NCBI GenBank assembly: GCA_029945375.1
Contig: CM057057.1
Location: 2,232,001 to 2,296,000, forward strand
Length of the DNA: 64,000 nucleotides
From: Agaricus subrufescens
Taxonomy: Eukaryota; Basidiomycota; Agaricomycetes; Agaricales; Agaricaceae
Direction of reading: 5' to 3'
The notes beneath the pieces are model-generated. The model was not told where the DNA came from. It did not search any database and saw only the letters and a program-made list of their open reading frames with translations. A program made the translations under genes and the position numbers. Shown here one piece after another: positions 1-10,096 of this stretch (the stretch's first letter is position 1; the number at the start of each line of letters is the position of its first letter).

Positions 1-892
1 GATTAGGATTCTCATCACATATCGATAACGAATCTGAACGGATAGAACGTTCAGCCAAGCGGCCTTCGGCATTCTGAAACCTGACAACGTACCCATGTGG
101 ATGCCAGGGGTAGCACAATGGGGACTAGCTACCATTGTTAGTTGGAAGGGGTAAGGTGCTAAGCGACGTCAGGCAGCACCTGCTCCAACCATGATGATTG
201 GTGCGGATAGGATCTATCCGTACCCTCAGCCCAGTCCATATGATACCCTTAGTAATAGTAGAACTACTTTGTTAATATTTGTACGCATAATGTGAATATA
301 AAAACCCTCTAGCTAGCGTCAAGAAAGGCAAGCAATCTCCGGCCCACGTCTAGCTTTGAGGATCGTGATTTGTAAAGTAGCGATCTAATAAGTGAATAAC
401 AACTAGCTTGCGAGAGAGCTTCTAGAAAAACTCAGACTAGTTCAGCAGTTCACGTCGGAGACGCTACCCGTTCAGAGAATTCACTAGGTTGACAGTGATA
501 CGATAGTTTAAGAGACTAGCTAGGCTACCATCGCACGCTTATATCCAGCAGAGGTGTAAGTCGGTGCTAGTTTGAGTTGTAATTGCGGAGTCGGTGGATA
601 ACTGGCGAGTTAGATCATCGCAGCTCCTCAATAAACGTCATTGGTGCGACTTAGTTTGGCTACAACGCAGTAGCTAGAGTTCAAAGTTCACGTAGCCCTT
701 CGGCCCGTTCGTAGCTAGAACAAGTTTGAGGATTCTTTTATTTGGAATTCCTTCTTTATTAACTTTAACTTCGAAATAACCTTTTCTCTTGAACATCTCC
801 CCACGAACTTGCATTTACGAGTACTAGTTAGTGAAGTGTGGTGTGTTTATTAAACTAGCTACACCCTTAACGTTTCATTTACTACCTCTACA
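1..892 (+). repeat. 5' LTR (3' two thirds only)
   Basis: This segment aligns base for base with 12958-13846 and ends in CTCTACA, the same end as the 3' LTR. I count 14 substitutions and one 3-nt indel (CTT present near 787, absent in the other copy) over about 890 bp. The first 459 bp of the LTR, including its TG end, lie before the window. Confidence 0.93.
296..304 (+). promoter_or_regulatory. TATA box of the sense LTR promoter
   Basis: ATATAAAAA lies in the LTR about 670 nt upstream of gag and is repeated at the equivalent place in the 3' LTR (near 13253-13261). Transcription would be expected to start roughly 25-35 nt downstream. The assignment rests only on motif and position. Confidence 0.5.
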
Positions 893-894
893 TC

Positions 895-912
895 TGGAGC
901 CCACCGCGAGGG
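895..912 (+). other. Probable tRNA primer-binding site
   Basis: The sequence starts TGG, the complement of a tRNA CCA end, two bases after the 5' LTR end (CTCTACA). I did not identify the tRNA. Confidence 0.5.
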
Positions 913-976
913 CAGTTTCAGTGTAAAGGTTTTATTCGATATTTCATATCCTTTTACTTCTACTTCTTCAAGGCAC

Positions 977-2953
977 TTGCCTGAGCAACAGAAAAACCAA
1001 CCTCAGCACTCTAGGAAGCCAAGCTTCATAGAGTTAAACAATACCAGCCCAACTCTGTCGCGTTTCAATCCAAGAGCGAGACAGACTAACAATTCTCAGT
1101 CAAACGAACTAGTTCCTAGACTAGACGATCCTGATCAGATCTTATTCCAAAAGCGTAAAGCTAGGAAACAAAAAGCTCGCGAAACTAGCGAAAGCCAAAC
1201 GAGCGCCCAATCAGAAGAACTAGCTAGCGGATCTAGGTCGGTCAGATTTAGGGAACCGGTTATCTCTTCACCCACAGACACAGAACCGAATCCATTTTAT
1301 CAACCAGCAGTGTTCGACGAAAGTTCATCACAGTTGGATATACCAGGGCAGTTTAAATCCGCAGACAACACAGTCTATCACTCTCTGCCTAATTCGCCCG
1401 TGTCCCCTTTACCTAATACAGCGCAAACTAGTTTACCAAACAGCCGAGCTAGTAGCCCTACTCTTAATCAAAGAGTACCCGCACCATCAGCATCATCAAA
1501 CTCGAACTCAGCACAAAACATGCCTTCACCACATATGCCAGCACCTTTTTCCCAAGGCGCACCCAAATGGGACGGCGAAATAGACAAGCTAGGAGACTTC
1601 ATCTGGCATCTAGAACGTCAGTTCGAAGTATCTAGTATTACCGATGACGCTGAAAAACTTAAATGGATGGTTAGTTATGTCAGCAAAAGCGTCAGGGACG
1701 AATGGATCAGTTTTGAAGAATACACCAATCAGAATTGGTCAAACTTCCTAAAACGATTAAAAGAGGAATACCCTGAACTAGTGACCGAAGAAAAAGGGTC
1801 AGTGGCCAAGTTAAAGGCAATTTGTAGAAAGTTCAGACAGATAGGAATAACCGATCAGGAGGACTTCTCTAGTTTCCGTCGGCAGTTCCAGTCGCAAGCA
1901 AATAAGTGCCAAGCGCCACCTTCGATTATCTCCAACAGGGAGCTAGTAGAAGAATTCGTGAATACTCTAAGTCCAGCTTTCAGGGATGCACTTGTGGCCA
2001 GACTAAGTCTACAAGGAACCCGTCAAGCATTACAAGGACAAGGAAGATCCGAGGATCCTTATACAATTTCAGAAGTAATCAGAAAAGCGGTCGAACTAGT
2101 TAACGGGAACAGCCTGACAGGAGTATATGCGATAGACGCAGCCCGAGAACGGAACCCTCGATCACACACTTCTAATATCAAAAAGGAAACTAGCAGTTCG
2201 TCCTCCTCTGTGCAAATGGAAATTGATGCTATGCAACAAGATATTAGCCAGATAAAAGATTCCATAGTGATTGGACGAAAAGAGATGCAAGAATCGTTAG
2301 TAACGAGCCAGAAGAGCATGCAAGCTTATGTAGACTCGTTAAGTTCCAATATAACAGCCAGTATCGCTAAGCTTGGAACAACTAACTCGCATCAGCAGAA
2401 CCGTAATCCGTCACAAAATCAGACCAGCTACCAAGGCAATTCGAACGCAAATTCGAATTGTTTCTATTGTAATGAAACAGGGCATCGATGGATAGTCTGT
2501 CCTTATAAAACTCAGGACGAGAAGGACGGAAAAATAGTACAGGATGGGTCGAAGCTAAGGTTCGCAGATGGCTCCGGAATACCCAGAGAACCAGGAGTAC
2601 CGATTAGAAAAAGTGTTGAAAAATACTTGCCCGCTTCCATGGCAGCTCTTATCTTTGGAGCGCCTGAGCTACCCCAAGGAGAAGACGAACCAGATACCGG
2701 GTATTCAGTAACTAGTTCGAGTACCTCCAGGCCTATCCCACTTGTAGCTATCCAGAAAAGAGAGGATGTACAAAAAGCCAATGCACAGGCTTTGGAAATG
2801 GAGCGTATGAGAGGTCGTCTAGCAACAATGGAAACATTTGTACAAAACCTGATGCCACAAGCCAGACCGGAAACGGCTGAGGAAGATGAGCTCATACAGC
2901 AAATGATGAAATTGTTTACTCAGAGGACCGCCGCCAAGAAGGCGGATTTTTGA
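977..2953 (+). CDS. gag: Gag polyprotein with CCHC zinc knuckle
   Basis: This is the structural protein of the retrotransposon particle. After a long disordered, Ser/Pro/Gln-rich N-terminus, a retrotransposon-type gag (capsid) domain spans roughly residues 195-300, with a Trp-rich helical part around WDGEIDKLGDFIWHLERQFE. One zinc knuckle of form C-x2-C-x4-H-x4-C starts at about residue 495 (CFYCNETGHRWIVC). The frame has no ATG near its start: it is open from 854 inside the LTR, the first ATG is at 1520, and 977 is a TTG. Translation may start at a non-AUG codon, or an original ATG has mutated. The frame ends in TGA at 2951, directly after GGATTTT, and the protease frame continues in -1. Confidence 0.88.
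   Translation: MPEQQKNQPQHSRKPSFIELNNTSPTLSRFNPRARQTNNSQSNELVPRLDDPDQILFQKRKARKQKARETSESQTSAQSEELASGSRSVRFREPVISSPTDTEPNPFYQPAVFDESSSQLDIPGQFKSADNTVYHSLPNSPVSPLPNTAQTSLPNSRASSPTLNQRVPAPSASSNSNSAQNMPSPHMPAPFSQGAPKWDGEIDKLGDFIWHLERQFEVSSITDDAEKLKWMVSYVSKSVRDEWISFEEYTNQNWSNFLKRLKEEYPELVTEEKGSVAKLKAICRKFRQIGITDQEDFSSFRRQFQSQANKCQAPPSIISNRELVEEFVNTLSPAFRDALVARLSLQGTRQALQGQGRSEDPYTISEVIRKAVELVNGNSLTGVYAIDAARERNPRSHTSNIKKETSSSSSSVQMEIDAMQQDISQIKDSIVIGRKEMQESLVTSQKSMQAYVDSLSSNITASIAKLGTTNSHQQNRNPSQNQTSYQGNSNANSNCFYCNETGHRWIVCPYKTQDEKDGKIVQDGSKLRFADGSGIPREPGVPIRKSVEKYLPASMAALIFGAPELPQGEDEPDTGYSVTSSSTSRPIPLVAIQKREDVQKANAQALEMERMRGRLATMETFVQNLMPQARPETAEEDELIQQMMKLFTQRTAAKKADF
2944..2950 (+). promoter_or_regulatory. 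Candidate -1 frameshift site between gag and protease
   Basis: The heptamer G GAT TTT ends exactly at the gag stop codon TGA (2951-2953), and the protease frame is the -1 frame. The same heptamer, GGAUUUU, is the known -1 frameshift signal of red clover necrotic mosaic virus. An ATG at 2962, 8 nt after the stop, leaves reinitiation as an alternative. Confidence 0.55.
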
Positions 2954-4023
2954 AAAGTCCAATGAAGAAGTCGACTTCTGGAAAAGAGGTTCGCTTCCAG
3001 AAGGATCAGACGACCGAGGACGATACAGAGAAAAGAAATAGAACTACAGACAACAGAGGAGTGTTCCCTTATAGAAGAGTGCCGGCTATGAAACCAGTAG
3101 TGGAGGTACCACCTTTACCAGCCAGATACATGAATGAGACCAGAAAGCCTCCTAGTTATAAACATCAGACTCAAGTAGAGGAAAATGTCGATATTAAAGA
3201 GGTTTTGACGCGTCTATTCGGCAAGGAGGTTACCTTAACACAGCAGGAGTTACTAGCTATGGCACCTAAACTCAGAGAAATGTGGAAAGAAGTGATCAGT
3301 AAGAGAAGAGTCCCTACAGGAAACAACACCCTAGAAGTGGAAACAGAGTTAAGATCAGAAACGGGACTAAACAGTACTTCCTCGCAGGAGAATGGTTGGG
3401 ATGTAGTAGATACCGCTTCGCTGGAAATCCCTAAACGCACTAGCGAGTTAGCTAGAAACGCGGCGGGGATATACGTGCAAAATTGGCGTATCGAAGATCC
3501 GATCATGCAATATTTGTCTACGTTGAATTCCAACGAACGACAAAAACAGATCTTCGCGGTAGCTAGCACAGAAGCAGTAGCCGCCAAAGGTATGGAGCAT
3601 CTCAGAGTAATCCCAGCCTTAGTAAATCGTGTTTGTGAAGAAGAAGCGTTACTAGATAGTGGATCACAAATCGTGTCCATGTCTAAACAAGCTGCCAGCG
3701 AATGCAAGATAACTTGGGACCCCAAGCTCAGTATTAATATGATGGGTGCTAATGGTGCTGTATCGCGAACAGAAGGAGTAGCTAGAAATGTGCCCTTCAC
3801 CTTCGGAAACATCACAGTCCATTTGCAAGTTCATATTCTGGAAGGTGCAGCATACAGATTACTATTGGGCAGACCTTTTGATGTAATAACCGAGAGCAAG
3901 ATAGTAAACTCACAGGAGGGTCTTCAGTATATAAACATCACAGATCCGAATACTAAAGAGCAGGCTACCTTGTCAACATACGCGAGAGGACAATTACCCA
4001 AATCAGTAGATGTAAATTTTTAA
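2950..4023 (+). CDS. Retropepsin-type aspartic protease ORF
   Basis: This frame encodes the protease that would cleave the retrotransposon polyproteins. The active-site motif LLDSGSQI (Asp at about residue 236) and the downstream flap and hydrophobic segment ending YRLLLGRPFDVI are typical of pepsin-like retroviral proteases. The N-terminal 200 residues are basic and disordered. The frame overlaps the last bases of gag in the -1 frame; its first ATG is at 2962. It ends in TAA at 4021, directly after the heptamer AAATTTT, and pol continues in the -1 frame. Having the protease in a frame of its own between gag and pol, rather than fused to pol, resembles the gag/pro/pol layout of beta- and deltaretroviruses. 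Confidence 0.85.
   Translation: MKSPMKKSTSGKEVRFQKDQTTEDDTEKRNRTTDNRGVFPYRRVPAMKPVVEVPPLPARYMNETRKPPSYKHQTQVEENVDIKEVLTRLFGKEVTLTQQELLAMAPKLREMWKEVISKRRVPTGNNTLEVETELRSETGLNSTSSQENGWDVVDTASLEIPKRTSELARNAAGIYVQNWRIEDPIMQYLSTLNSNERQKQIFAVASTEAVAAKGMEHLRVIPALVNRVCEEEALLDSGSQIVSMSKQAASECKITWDPKLSINMMGANGAVSRTEGVARNVPFTFGNITVHLQVHILEGAAYRLLLGRPFDVITESKIVNSQEGLQYINITDPNTKEQATLSTYARGQLPKSVDVNF
4014..4020 (+). promoter_or_regulatory. Candidate -1 frameshift site between protease and pol
   Basis: A AAT TTT fits the X XXY YYZ rule and is followed immediately by the protease stop TAA (4021-4023). Slipping by -1 reads AAA TTT TTA AGT AGC TTC into the pol frame, which is open from here but has no ATG until about 4305. 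Rous sarcoma virus uses the closely similar AAAUUUA next to its gag stop. Confidence 0.65.
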
Positions 4024-7000
4024 GTAGCTTCGAGGAATTCGAGCCCTGGCTTGAAGGAGAAGCGGCCTGCATCATCAGTCAAGACTCCGACACTAGTCAG
4101 CCATATATCAGTGAGGTCTTGCCGATTCAATCCAACAAGCTAGACGATGAAGAAGTAAAACTAGTATATTTACAGAAGAGCTTGGAAGAAGTAGACCTTC
4201 CTGAGAAGGCAATTTTCAGTCAGTACCTGCAAAACGTCACCACAGACTACCAACCATACCATAAAGTAGTCGCAGTCGAAGAAGATAAACAGTGGAAACC
4301 AACCATGGTGCTAGCTAAGAAATATAAACCCGTGGCGCTAAAAGTAAAACCAGTCCTGGGAGAGCTACCAGCGAAATTCCGCATAGAGCGAGATATAACT
4401 GGGGATCCGTTAGAAGGAATGCCCAAGTTAATGGTAAACCCACCCGAGTTTGAAGCCAAGGGGCGCTATACTCAGGAAAGAAAGGACAAACTAGATACCG
4501 CACACGGCGGAGATTTCTTATGGCCTGAAGAACGAAAGTTAATGCACTGGCTGATCGCCCAGCAGAATGAGTGTTTTGCCTGGGAAGACAGTGAACGAGG
4601 TAGCTTCAAGGAAAAGTACTTCCCAGCAGTAGAAATACCCACAGTGGCACATACCCCATGGGTAGAAAAGCAGTTTAGGATACCCCCAGCCATATACGAG
4701 GAAGTCTGTCGTATAATAAAGCGCAAAATAGATACAGGAGTCTATGAACCATCAAACTCGTCGTACAGGTCTAAATGGTTTTGTGTCTTAAAGAAAGATG
4801 GAAAAAGTCTCCGTCTGGTACACAGTTTAGAACCGTTAAACCGGGTTACGATCGCACATTCAGGGCTTCCTCCAGCTACTGAGGAACTAGCTATGCACTT
4901 TGCAGGGAGAGCCTGTACAGGAGTACTTGATCTGTGGGTCGGGTACGATAACCGTAAACTAGCTAGTTCATCCAGAGATCTCACTACGTTTCAGTCACCC
5001 TTCGGAGCCCTCAGGCTAGTAACTTTGCCGATGGGATGGACAAATTCGGTTCCTATTTTTCATGAGGACGTGACCTTTATACTCAGAGAAGAGATCCCTC
5101 AGTATACGTTGCCCTATATAGATGACGTGCCTATTCGAGGACCCGCTACCAGATACGAACTAGATGGGTCTACTACTAGCTACGAGGTTTTAAAAGAAAA
5201 CCATGGCATCAGACGATTCGTATACGAGCATCTACAGACAGTTAATAGGATCCTACAACGAATGAAATATTCAGGAGGGACCTTCTCCGGTCCCAAGACT
5301 ACGATATGTGCAGATTATATCACGATCGTAGGATTTGAGTGCTCATATAAAGGTAGGAAACCTTCTAGGGATGCCATAGGGAAAATACTCCGTTGGGGGG
5401 AATGTACCGACACTACAGATGTCAGAGCATTCTTAGGGACGGCAGTACAATGCCGAAATCACATTCCTAACTTTGTGACCTTGGCAGCACCTTTATATAA
5501 TATCTGTAAGAAGGGTGTACCGTTTATATGGGGGCCAGAGCAGGAACTAGCACAGCAAAGACTAAAAGACAGCATAGCTAGTTGCTTTCATACCCGAAAT
5601 CCTAAATTTCCAAGTACTCAGCCGATAGTGTTAGCCGTTGACTCCTCTTGGCGCGCGGTGGGATACTACATCTATCAAAGGGATGAGGAAAATCCGAAGA
5701 TTATCCATTATGTGAAATTCAACTCTATCTTGATGGATGAAAGGCAGCAGAGGTATTCACAACCTAAGAGAGAGTTGTGTGGACTTAGAATGGCGCTAGA
5801 AGAAGAAGTTTATTTGCTCAGAGGAAGCAGAAATCTCATCGTCGAGACGGACGCCAAATATCTACATGGAATGTTAAACAATCCGGGCAAGTTACCTAAT
5901 GCAACAGTTAACAGATGGGCGGATTATATCCGAACTAATTTCCAATTAGTTTTACTCCATAAGAAAGGAAAGACTTTTGGACCCGATGGGTTATCTAGAC
6001 GCAAATGGTATCCGGGAGATCCCATAGAACGGCGATTCGACGATGTGTCAGAAGATGACCAAGGAGACTTCGAACTAGTAAAGGAAAACCCGGATGATGA
6101 GGATCCCTTGCCTTTAGAGGACTTCATTGAGGAAATTGATGACAGAACAGGCTTCATACAGCAGATAATGAACGAAGATAGTCTGCTACAGTTAACAATA
6201 GCAGAAGCTAACCAGGTTTTACAATCAGAAATACAGCAGAGACGACAAATGGCTAAGTCCGCAGACTGTCCGGATCCGTTGAGGATATTTCTGAATAACG
6301 TAGCAGACATGGAGGAACAAGCTACGTATCAAGAACCTGAAGGGCCGACAGTAGATGACGATTCAGACGAAATTAATGCGGAGGAAGATCCTTATGATCA
6401 AGATAGGCGTACTTCCGAAGCAAGGATGCAGGACAGACAATTAACTCGAATAAAAGAATGGCTAGCTAGTAACCCTAGTAATGTCAATACATCGAAAATG
6501 TCCCCAGAACAAGCGAGGTTCATCAGGGCAGCCTCACATTTCTGGATAGACGATCAAGGACGGCTATTTAGGAAGATATCAGGAACCGGGAACCCACAGC
6601 TAGTTGTGGAAATCGATCAGCGCATGTACATTATGAAACAGTGTCATGACAAGTTAGGACATCGAGGGGTGTACGCAACCAACAAGCTAGTATCGCAGAG
6701 ATTCTGGTGGCCAGAGATGGAAGGCGACGTAGCCTGGTACGTCAAGTCCTGCCACCTGTGTCAAGCTAGACAGAAGATGGCAATGGAACTACCGCCAGTA
6801 GTAACCCATACACCATCGATATTTCAGATTCTGCATGCCGATACGGTACATATCTCTACAGCCTCCAACGGTTGTAAACATATAGTGCATGGGAGGTGTG
6901 CGCTCTCATCATGGATGGAAGCCAGAGCATTACGAAAAGAAGATGCCAAGTCTATTGGGGCTTGGCTCTTCGAAGACATAATATGCCGATGGGGTAGCTT

Positions 7001-7829
7001 AGTCAAAATTGTCACAGATAACGGTGCCCCATTTAGGAAAGCAGTCCGATGGCTAGAGGAGAAATATGGGATTAAAGGAGTAGCTATCTCCCCATATAAC
7101 TCACAAGCTAATGGGACAATTGAGAGACCGCATTGGGATCTGCGGCAGATGCTTTACAAGGCTACCGGAGGAGATCTGAAACGATGGTTCTGGGTATTAC
7201 ACCACGTAACCTGGGCCGACCGGATAACAGTCAGAAAAGGCACAGGTTGCTCACCATATTTCATGATAACTGGGGCCCAACCAACCATCCCGCTGGATAT
7301 AGAAGAAGCAACATGGCTAGTTAGCTACCCTAATAAGATGATATCCACGGCAGAATTGCTAGGGCTACGGGCGCAAGCGCTAGCTAAGCACATCTCGCAT
7401 GTAGAAGAAATGCGACAGAGAATTAGTGAAGAAAAACTTCGACGGGCCTTGCAGCTGGAAGAAGATATGAAACATAAAATAAAAGATTTCAATCTAGGAC
7501 CAGGAGATTTGGCTCTAGTAAGAAATTCGGCTATAGAAATGTCAGCAGACAGGAAAATGAAAACTAGATACTTAGGTCCAGTGGTTATCGTCAAAAGGCT
7601 TAAAGGAGGAGCATACCTTGTGGCAGAATATGACGGCTCAGTATGGCAGAATAAGGTGGCAGCCTACAGGATAGTGCCCTATCTAGCTAGGCGAAAAATC
7701 GTATTCAGCGATAAAGTTCGCGGCCTCTTGGACGCTACTGAGGAAGAACTGGAGTTGTTAGAGAAGCAAGAGCTCGAGAGATCTTTAGATGAGGAAAAAG
7801 ACGTCGAACTAGTAGTCTCAACCACTTAA
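4020..7829 (+). CDS. pol: Pol: reverse transcriptase, RNase H and integrase
   Basis: This is the replication enzyme of the element. The frame is open from the frameshift site at 4020; the first alternative start (TTG) is at 4119 and the first ATG about 4305, so expression as a fusion by -1 frameshifting is the simple reading. Numbered from 4119, the RT has its YIDD active site at residues 333-336, and RNase H begins near residue 505 (AVDSSWRAVGYY). The integrase zinc finger HDKLGH..CHLC lies near 845-885, with catalytic Asp908, Asp967 and Glu1002. Asp967 and Glu1002 are separated by 34 residues rather than the usual 35. A GPY/F-like module (RYLGPVVIVKRLKGG) follows near residue 1150. No chromodomain is visible. 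The frame is intact throughout. Confidence 0.95.
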   Translation, partial: LSSFEEFEPWLEGEAACIISQDSDTSQPYISEVLPIQSNKLDDEEVKLVYLQKSLEEVDLPEKAIFSQYLQNVTTDYQPYHKVVAVEEDKQWKPTMVLAKKYKPVALKVKPVLGELPAKFRIERDITGDPLEGMPKLMVNPPEFEAKGRYTQERKDKLDTAHGGDFLWPEERKLMHWLIAQQNECFAWEDSERGSFKEKYFPAVEIPTVAHTPWVEKQFRIPPAIYEEVCRIIKRKIDTGVYEPSNSSYRSKWFCVLKKDGKSLRLVHSLEPLNRVTIAHSGLPPATEELAMHFAGRACTGVLDLWVGYDNRKLASSSRDLTTFQSPFGALRLVTLPMGWTNSVPIFHEDVTFILREEIPQYTLPYIDDVPIRGPATRYELDGSTTSYEVLKENHGIRRFVYEHLQTVNRILQRMKYSGGTFSGPKTTICADYITIVGFECSYKGRKPSRDAIGKILRWGECTDTTDVRAFLGTAVQCRNHIPNFVTLAAPLYNICKKGVPFIWGPEQELAQQRLKDSIASCFHTRNPKFPSTQPIVLAVDSSWRAVGYYIYQRDEENPKIIHYVKFNSILMDERQQRYSQPKRELCGLRMALEEEVYLLRGSRNLIVETDAKYLHGMLNNPGKLPNATVNRWADYIRTNFQLVLLHKKGKTFGPDGLSRRKWYPGDPIERRFDDVSEDDQGDFELVKENPDDEDPLPLEDFIEEIDDRTGFIQQIMNEDSLLQLTIAEANQVLQSEIQQRRQMAKSADCPDPLRIFLNNVADMEEQATYQEPEGPTVDDDSDEINAEEDPYDQDRRTSEARMQDRQLTRIKEWLASNPSNVNTSKMSPEQARFIRAASHFWIDDQGRLFRKISGTGNPQLVVEIDQRMYIMKQCHDKLGHRGVYATNKLVSQRFWWPEMEGDVAWYVKSCHLCQARQKMAMELPPVVTHTPSIFQILHADTVHISTASNGCKHIVHGRCALSSWMEARALRKEDAKSIGAWLFEDIICRWGSLVKIVTDNGAPFRKAVRWLEEKYGIKGVAISPYNSQANGTIERPHWDLRQMLYKATGGDLKRWFWVLHHVTWADRITVRKGTGCSPYFMITGAQPTIPLDIEEATWLVSYPNKMISTAELLGLRAQALAKHISHVEEMRQRISEEKLRRALQLEEDMKHKIKDFNLGPGDLALVRNSAIEMSADRKMKTRYLGPVVIVKRLKGGAYLVAEYDGSVWQNKVAAYRIVPYLARRKIVFSDKVRGLLDATEEELELLEKQELERSLDEEKDVELVVSTT

Positions 7830-7954
7830 CAAAAAGCTAGATTGCGAAACAAACACTAGCTAGGACACGATCTTCAACGGAAAGGACAGGACGGTCTCAG
7901 AAGTACAGAACTACTACAGTAACCTTGAAAAGGGACAGGGGCTAGGCTAGCTAG
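7830..7954. other. Spacer between pol and the antisense gene block
   Basis: This short CTAG-rich stretch lies between two convergent stop codons, pol (+) and the antisense gene (-). It probably holds the 3' ends of both transcripts. No motif could be assigned. Confidence 0.5.
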
Positions 7955-9289
7955 TTAGGTGCCCTTGTTAAGCATACCCGTCAAAGTATCTTGTTGTTGT
8001 GCGAGGAACTCGTAACGGCGTACAGAAACTTCCAAGTCCTGAGCAGCCGAAACTAATTGGCCATTAGTGACCAAGTATCTAGCCTCCAAGTTGTGCTTGG
8101 ATGAGGTCTTGAGGGCGGCATGGTCGACCTCGAGGGCGGAAGCGGCAAGTCCTTGTACAACACTAAGAAGGCCTTTGCCTAATAGATATGCATCAGTACA
8201 GATCATAAACTAGCTAGTAGCAGATACCGCACCAGAATGTAACGGGGCAGTTATGGATGCCGCAGTACCCATACCAGTAAGGAGCTGTACAGCGCGTTTG
8301 TAAGTCCAGCTACTAGTATCCAAGCCGGGCACAGTGGCATAAGGAATACGCACCGTCTGGGGACGAATAGGAGATGGCCCCTGAAACGACCAGATAGAGA
8401 GGACTAATCAGGAATGGGTGCGATATCAGAAGTAGTTAGTTGCACGCACCGCAGCAGAACAAGAGTTGCTTCGAGTTCTGGCGGAAGAGGCTTCACTACC
8501 TGGGGCAGTGGGGACGAGAGAAGGAATAGACCCATCATCGTCGATCTCCATGGCCTAGGGGCGATATTAACCACTAGTTAAGAAACAAGAAGAAGATCAG
8601 CTTACGTTAGATGTAGCAGGAAGCTTAGGAGCATTATGAGGAGGGACGACAACGACCTCCTCTTCGCTACCGCTATCGCTACTCTCGACAGTGGCAGAGG
8701 ACTTAATAGTCTTAGCATAACGACGCTGAATCCTCATCAGCACCTAATAGAGCAAGTAGCTAGAGGTTTACCTTTTTAGAAGGAGGGACGTTAGACGCCT
8801 CAGACCCAGCCGAGGAACCTTTAGTGCTGATATTGGATACAGGGGTGGCGTTGCCGGACGAGGGACCCTTGGTACGAGTCTTCTGTTCCAGGATCTCAAC
8901 TAGCCTGGAGTATACAGTGGGATACTTGTAATCCTTTTCGAAATTGTCCTGCCAGTGGTCGAAACAGCGTTTAGTACGGCCCAGCAATTTGAATATCTCG
9001 GGCTTGTCAACGGCTGCGGGATCGGACTTGAGCTGCTGTAGCAAGGCAGTCTGTATGGCATCGTTAGATAAAACTAAAATAGGACAAGCTAGCCACAACG
9101 CACAGCAGAATCAGGCACCAGGGACAAGGCATTGCCTACAGAACCTCGAGTGGTTTGTTTCGACTCGTAGCGATTGACGCGATGGTGATAATTAGTGACA
9201 TTATCTTCCAACTCGGTCTTAGCTAGTTGCGTATCGGGACGTAAACCGCCAGAAGGGCCAGTAGGGGCATTGGAAGGGGTCGAAGACAT
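7955..9289 (-). CDS. Antisense gene B of the retrotransposon, 6 exons, 353 aa, function unknown
   Basis: The deduced exons are 9104-9289, 8772-9050, 8606-8725, 8450-8554, 8233-8380 and 7955-8178. The five introns (46-69 nt) have GT-AG ends with CTAAC or CTGAT-type branch points, and every junction keeps frame. The ATG at 9289 is preferred because TATAAAAG lies 62-69 nt upstream; an in-frame ATG at 9403 would lie above that TATA. The protein has a Ser/Thr/Pro-rich N-terminus, a central helical part (LLQQLKSDPAA, WQDNFEKDYKYP), an acidic stretch, and a helical C-terminus likely to form a coiled coil (LEVSVRRYEFLAQQQDTL). I do not recognise the family. It lies opposite to gag-pol, so its introns are not removed from genomic RNA and are inherited by new copies. 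Confidence 0.72.
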
Positions 9290-9350
9290 GTAGGGCGAAT
9301 CGAGGGTAGGGTAGGCGGTTCGATGTCTGAAAATAAACCGAGGAGGGCCT

Positions 9351-9358
9351 CTTTTATA
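9351..9358 (-). promoter_or_regulatory. TATA box of antisense gene B
   Basis: On the - strand this reads TATAAAAG, a consensus TATA box, 62 nt before the ATG at 9289. The spacing fits a transcription start near 9325. Confidence 0.6.
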
Positions 9359-9403
9359 GCCGCCTCGACCAGCAAAATCAGATACGAAGCGAACTCGACC
9401 CAT

Positions 9404-10096
9404 GGCATCCTGCTAGCTAGTGAGCGATAATAAAGCATGGGTAGGGGGACTTGTTCACTTCTCGGGTACCTACCGACCACATGCTCCAGAGCACGTAACT
9501 TGGTAGTTCGGAAAAATGTAAGCGGCATTCGCTTAGACCTGCACACTTGTAAAGGACGTGCTAGCTGGTGTCACAAGGGCAACTTATGCACTAAGTGTTC
9601 GACGAGGGCGTCTTAAACATATAGTGGGGGGGAGGGGTAAAAGAGAACCTCCGTAGGTTTTTTCAGGCCAGGCCGTAAGCAGCAAGGGAATATACAAGAC
9701 CTTTACCTCGCAAAAAGACAGAAAAGCAACCAGCCTAATGCTGGGAAGAGATCGGCTTCCGATCTACTCTAAAAAGAGGAGCGATCGGATTACAGATAGC
9801 CCAATTTCAAATAACAGAGCGAAATCTCAAAGGTATGACGCGATGAAATAATTGCCACCAGAAGGAGATAAGTTGTAGTTACGGATCAAGAATCCGATTA
9901 GGGCACCAGCTAGCTGTTTGCGGAAACACAAGCTAGGAACGGAACAACAGAAATTTGAATTCAGTACTTTAACTACGACAGAGATGGGAGTGGATACCCG
10001 AGTTAAGTACAGATTCAAAACAAGACAACAGCAAGATAAGACAGAAAAATAAAATGAAACCGTGGCAGAAATGGAGACCCCACCAGCAGACGACGA
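9404..10096. other. Spacer between the two antisense genes
   Basis: About 690 bp lie between the stop of antisense gene A and the 5' region of antisense gene B. It contains several CTAG/GCTAGCTAG motifs (near 9413, 9560, 9910) and no exon that could be joined in frame to either neighbour. It should hold the terminator of gene A and the upstream promoter of gene B. Confidence 0.5.
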
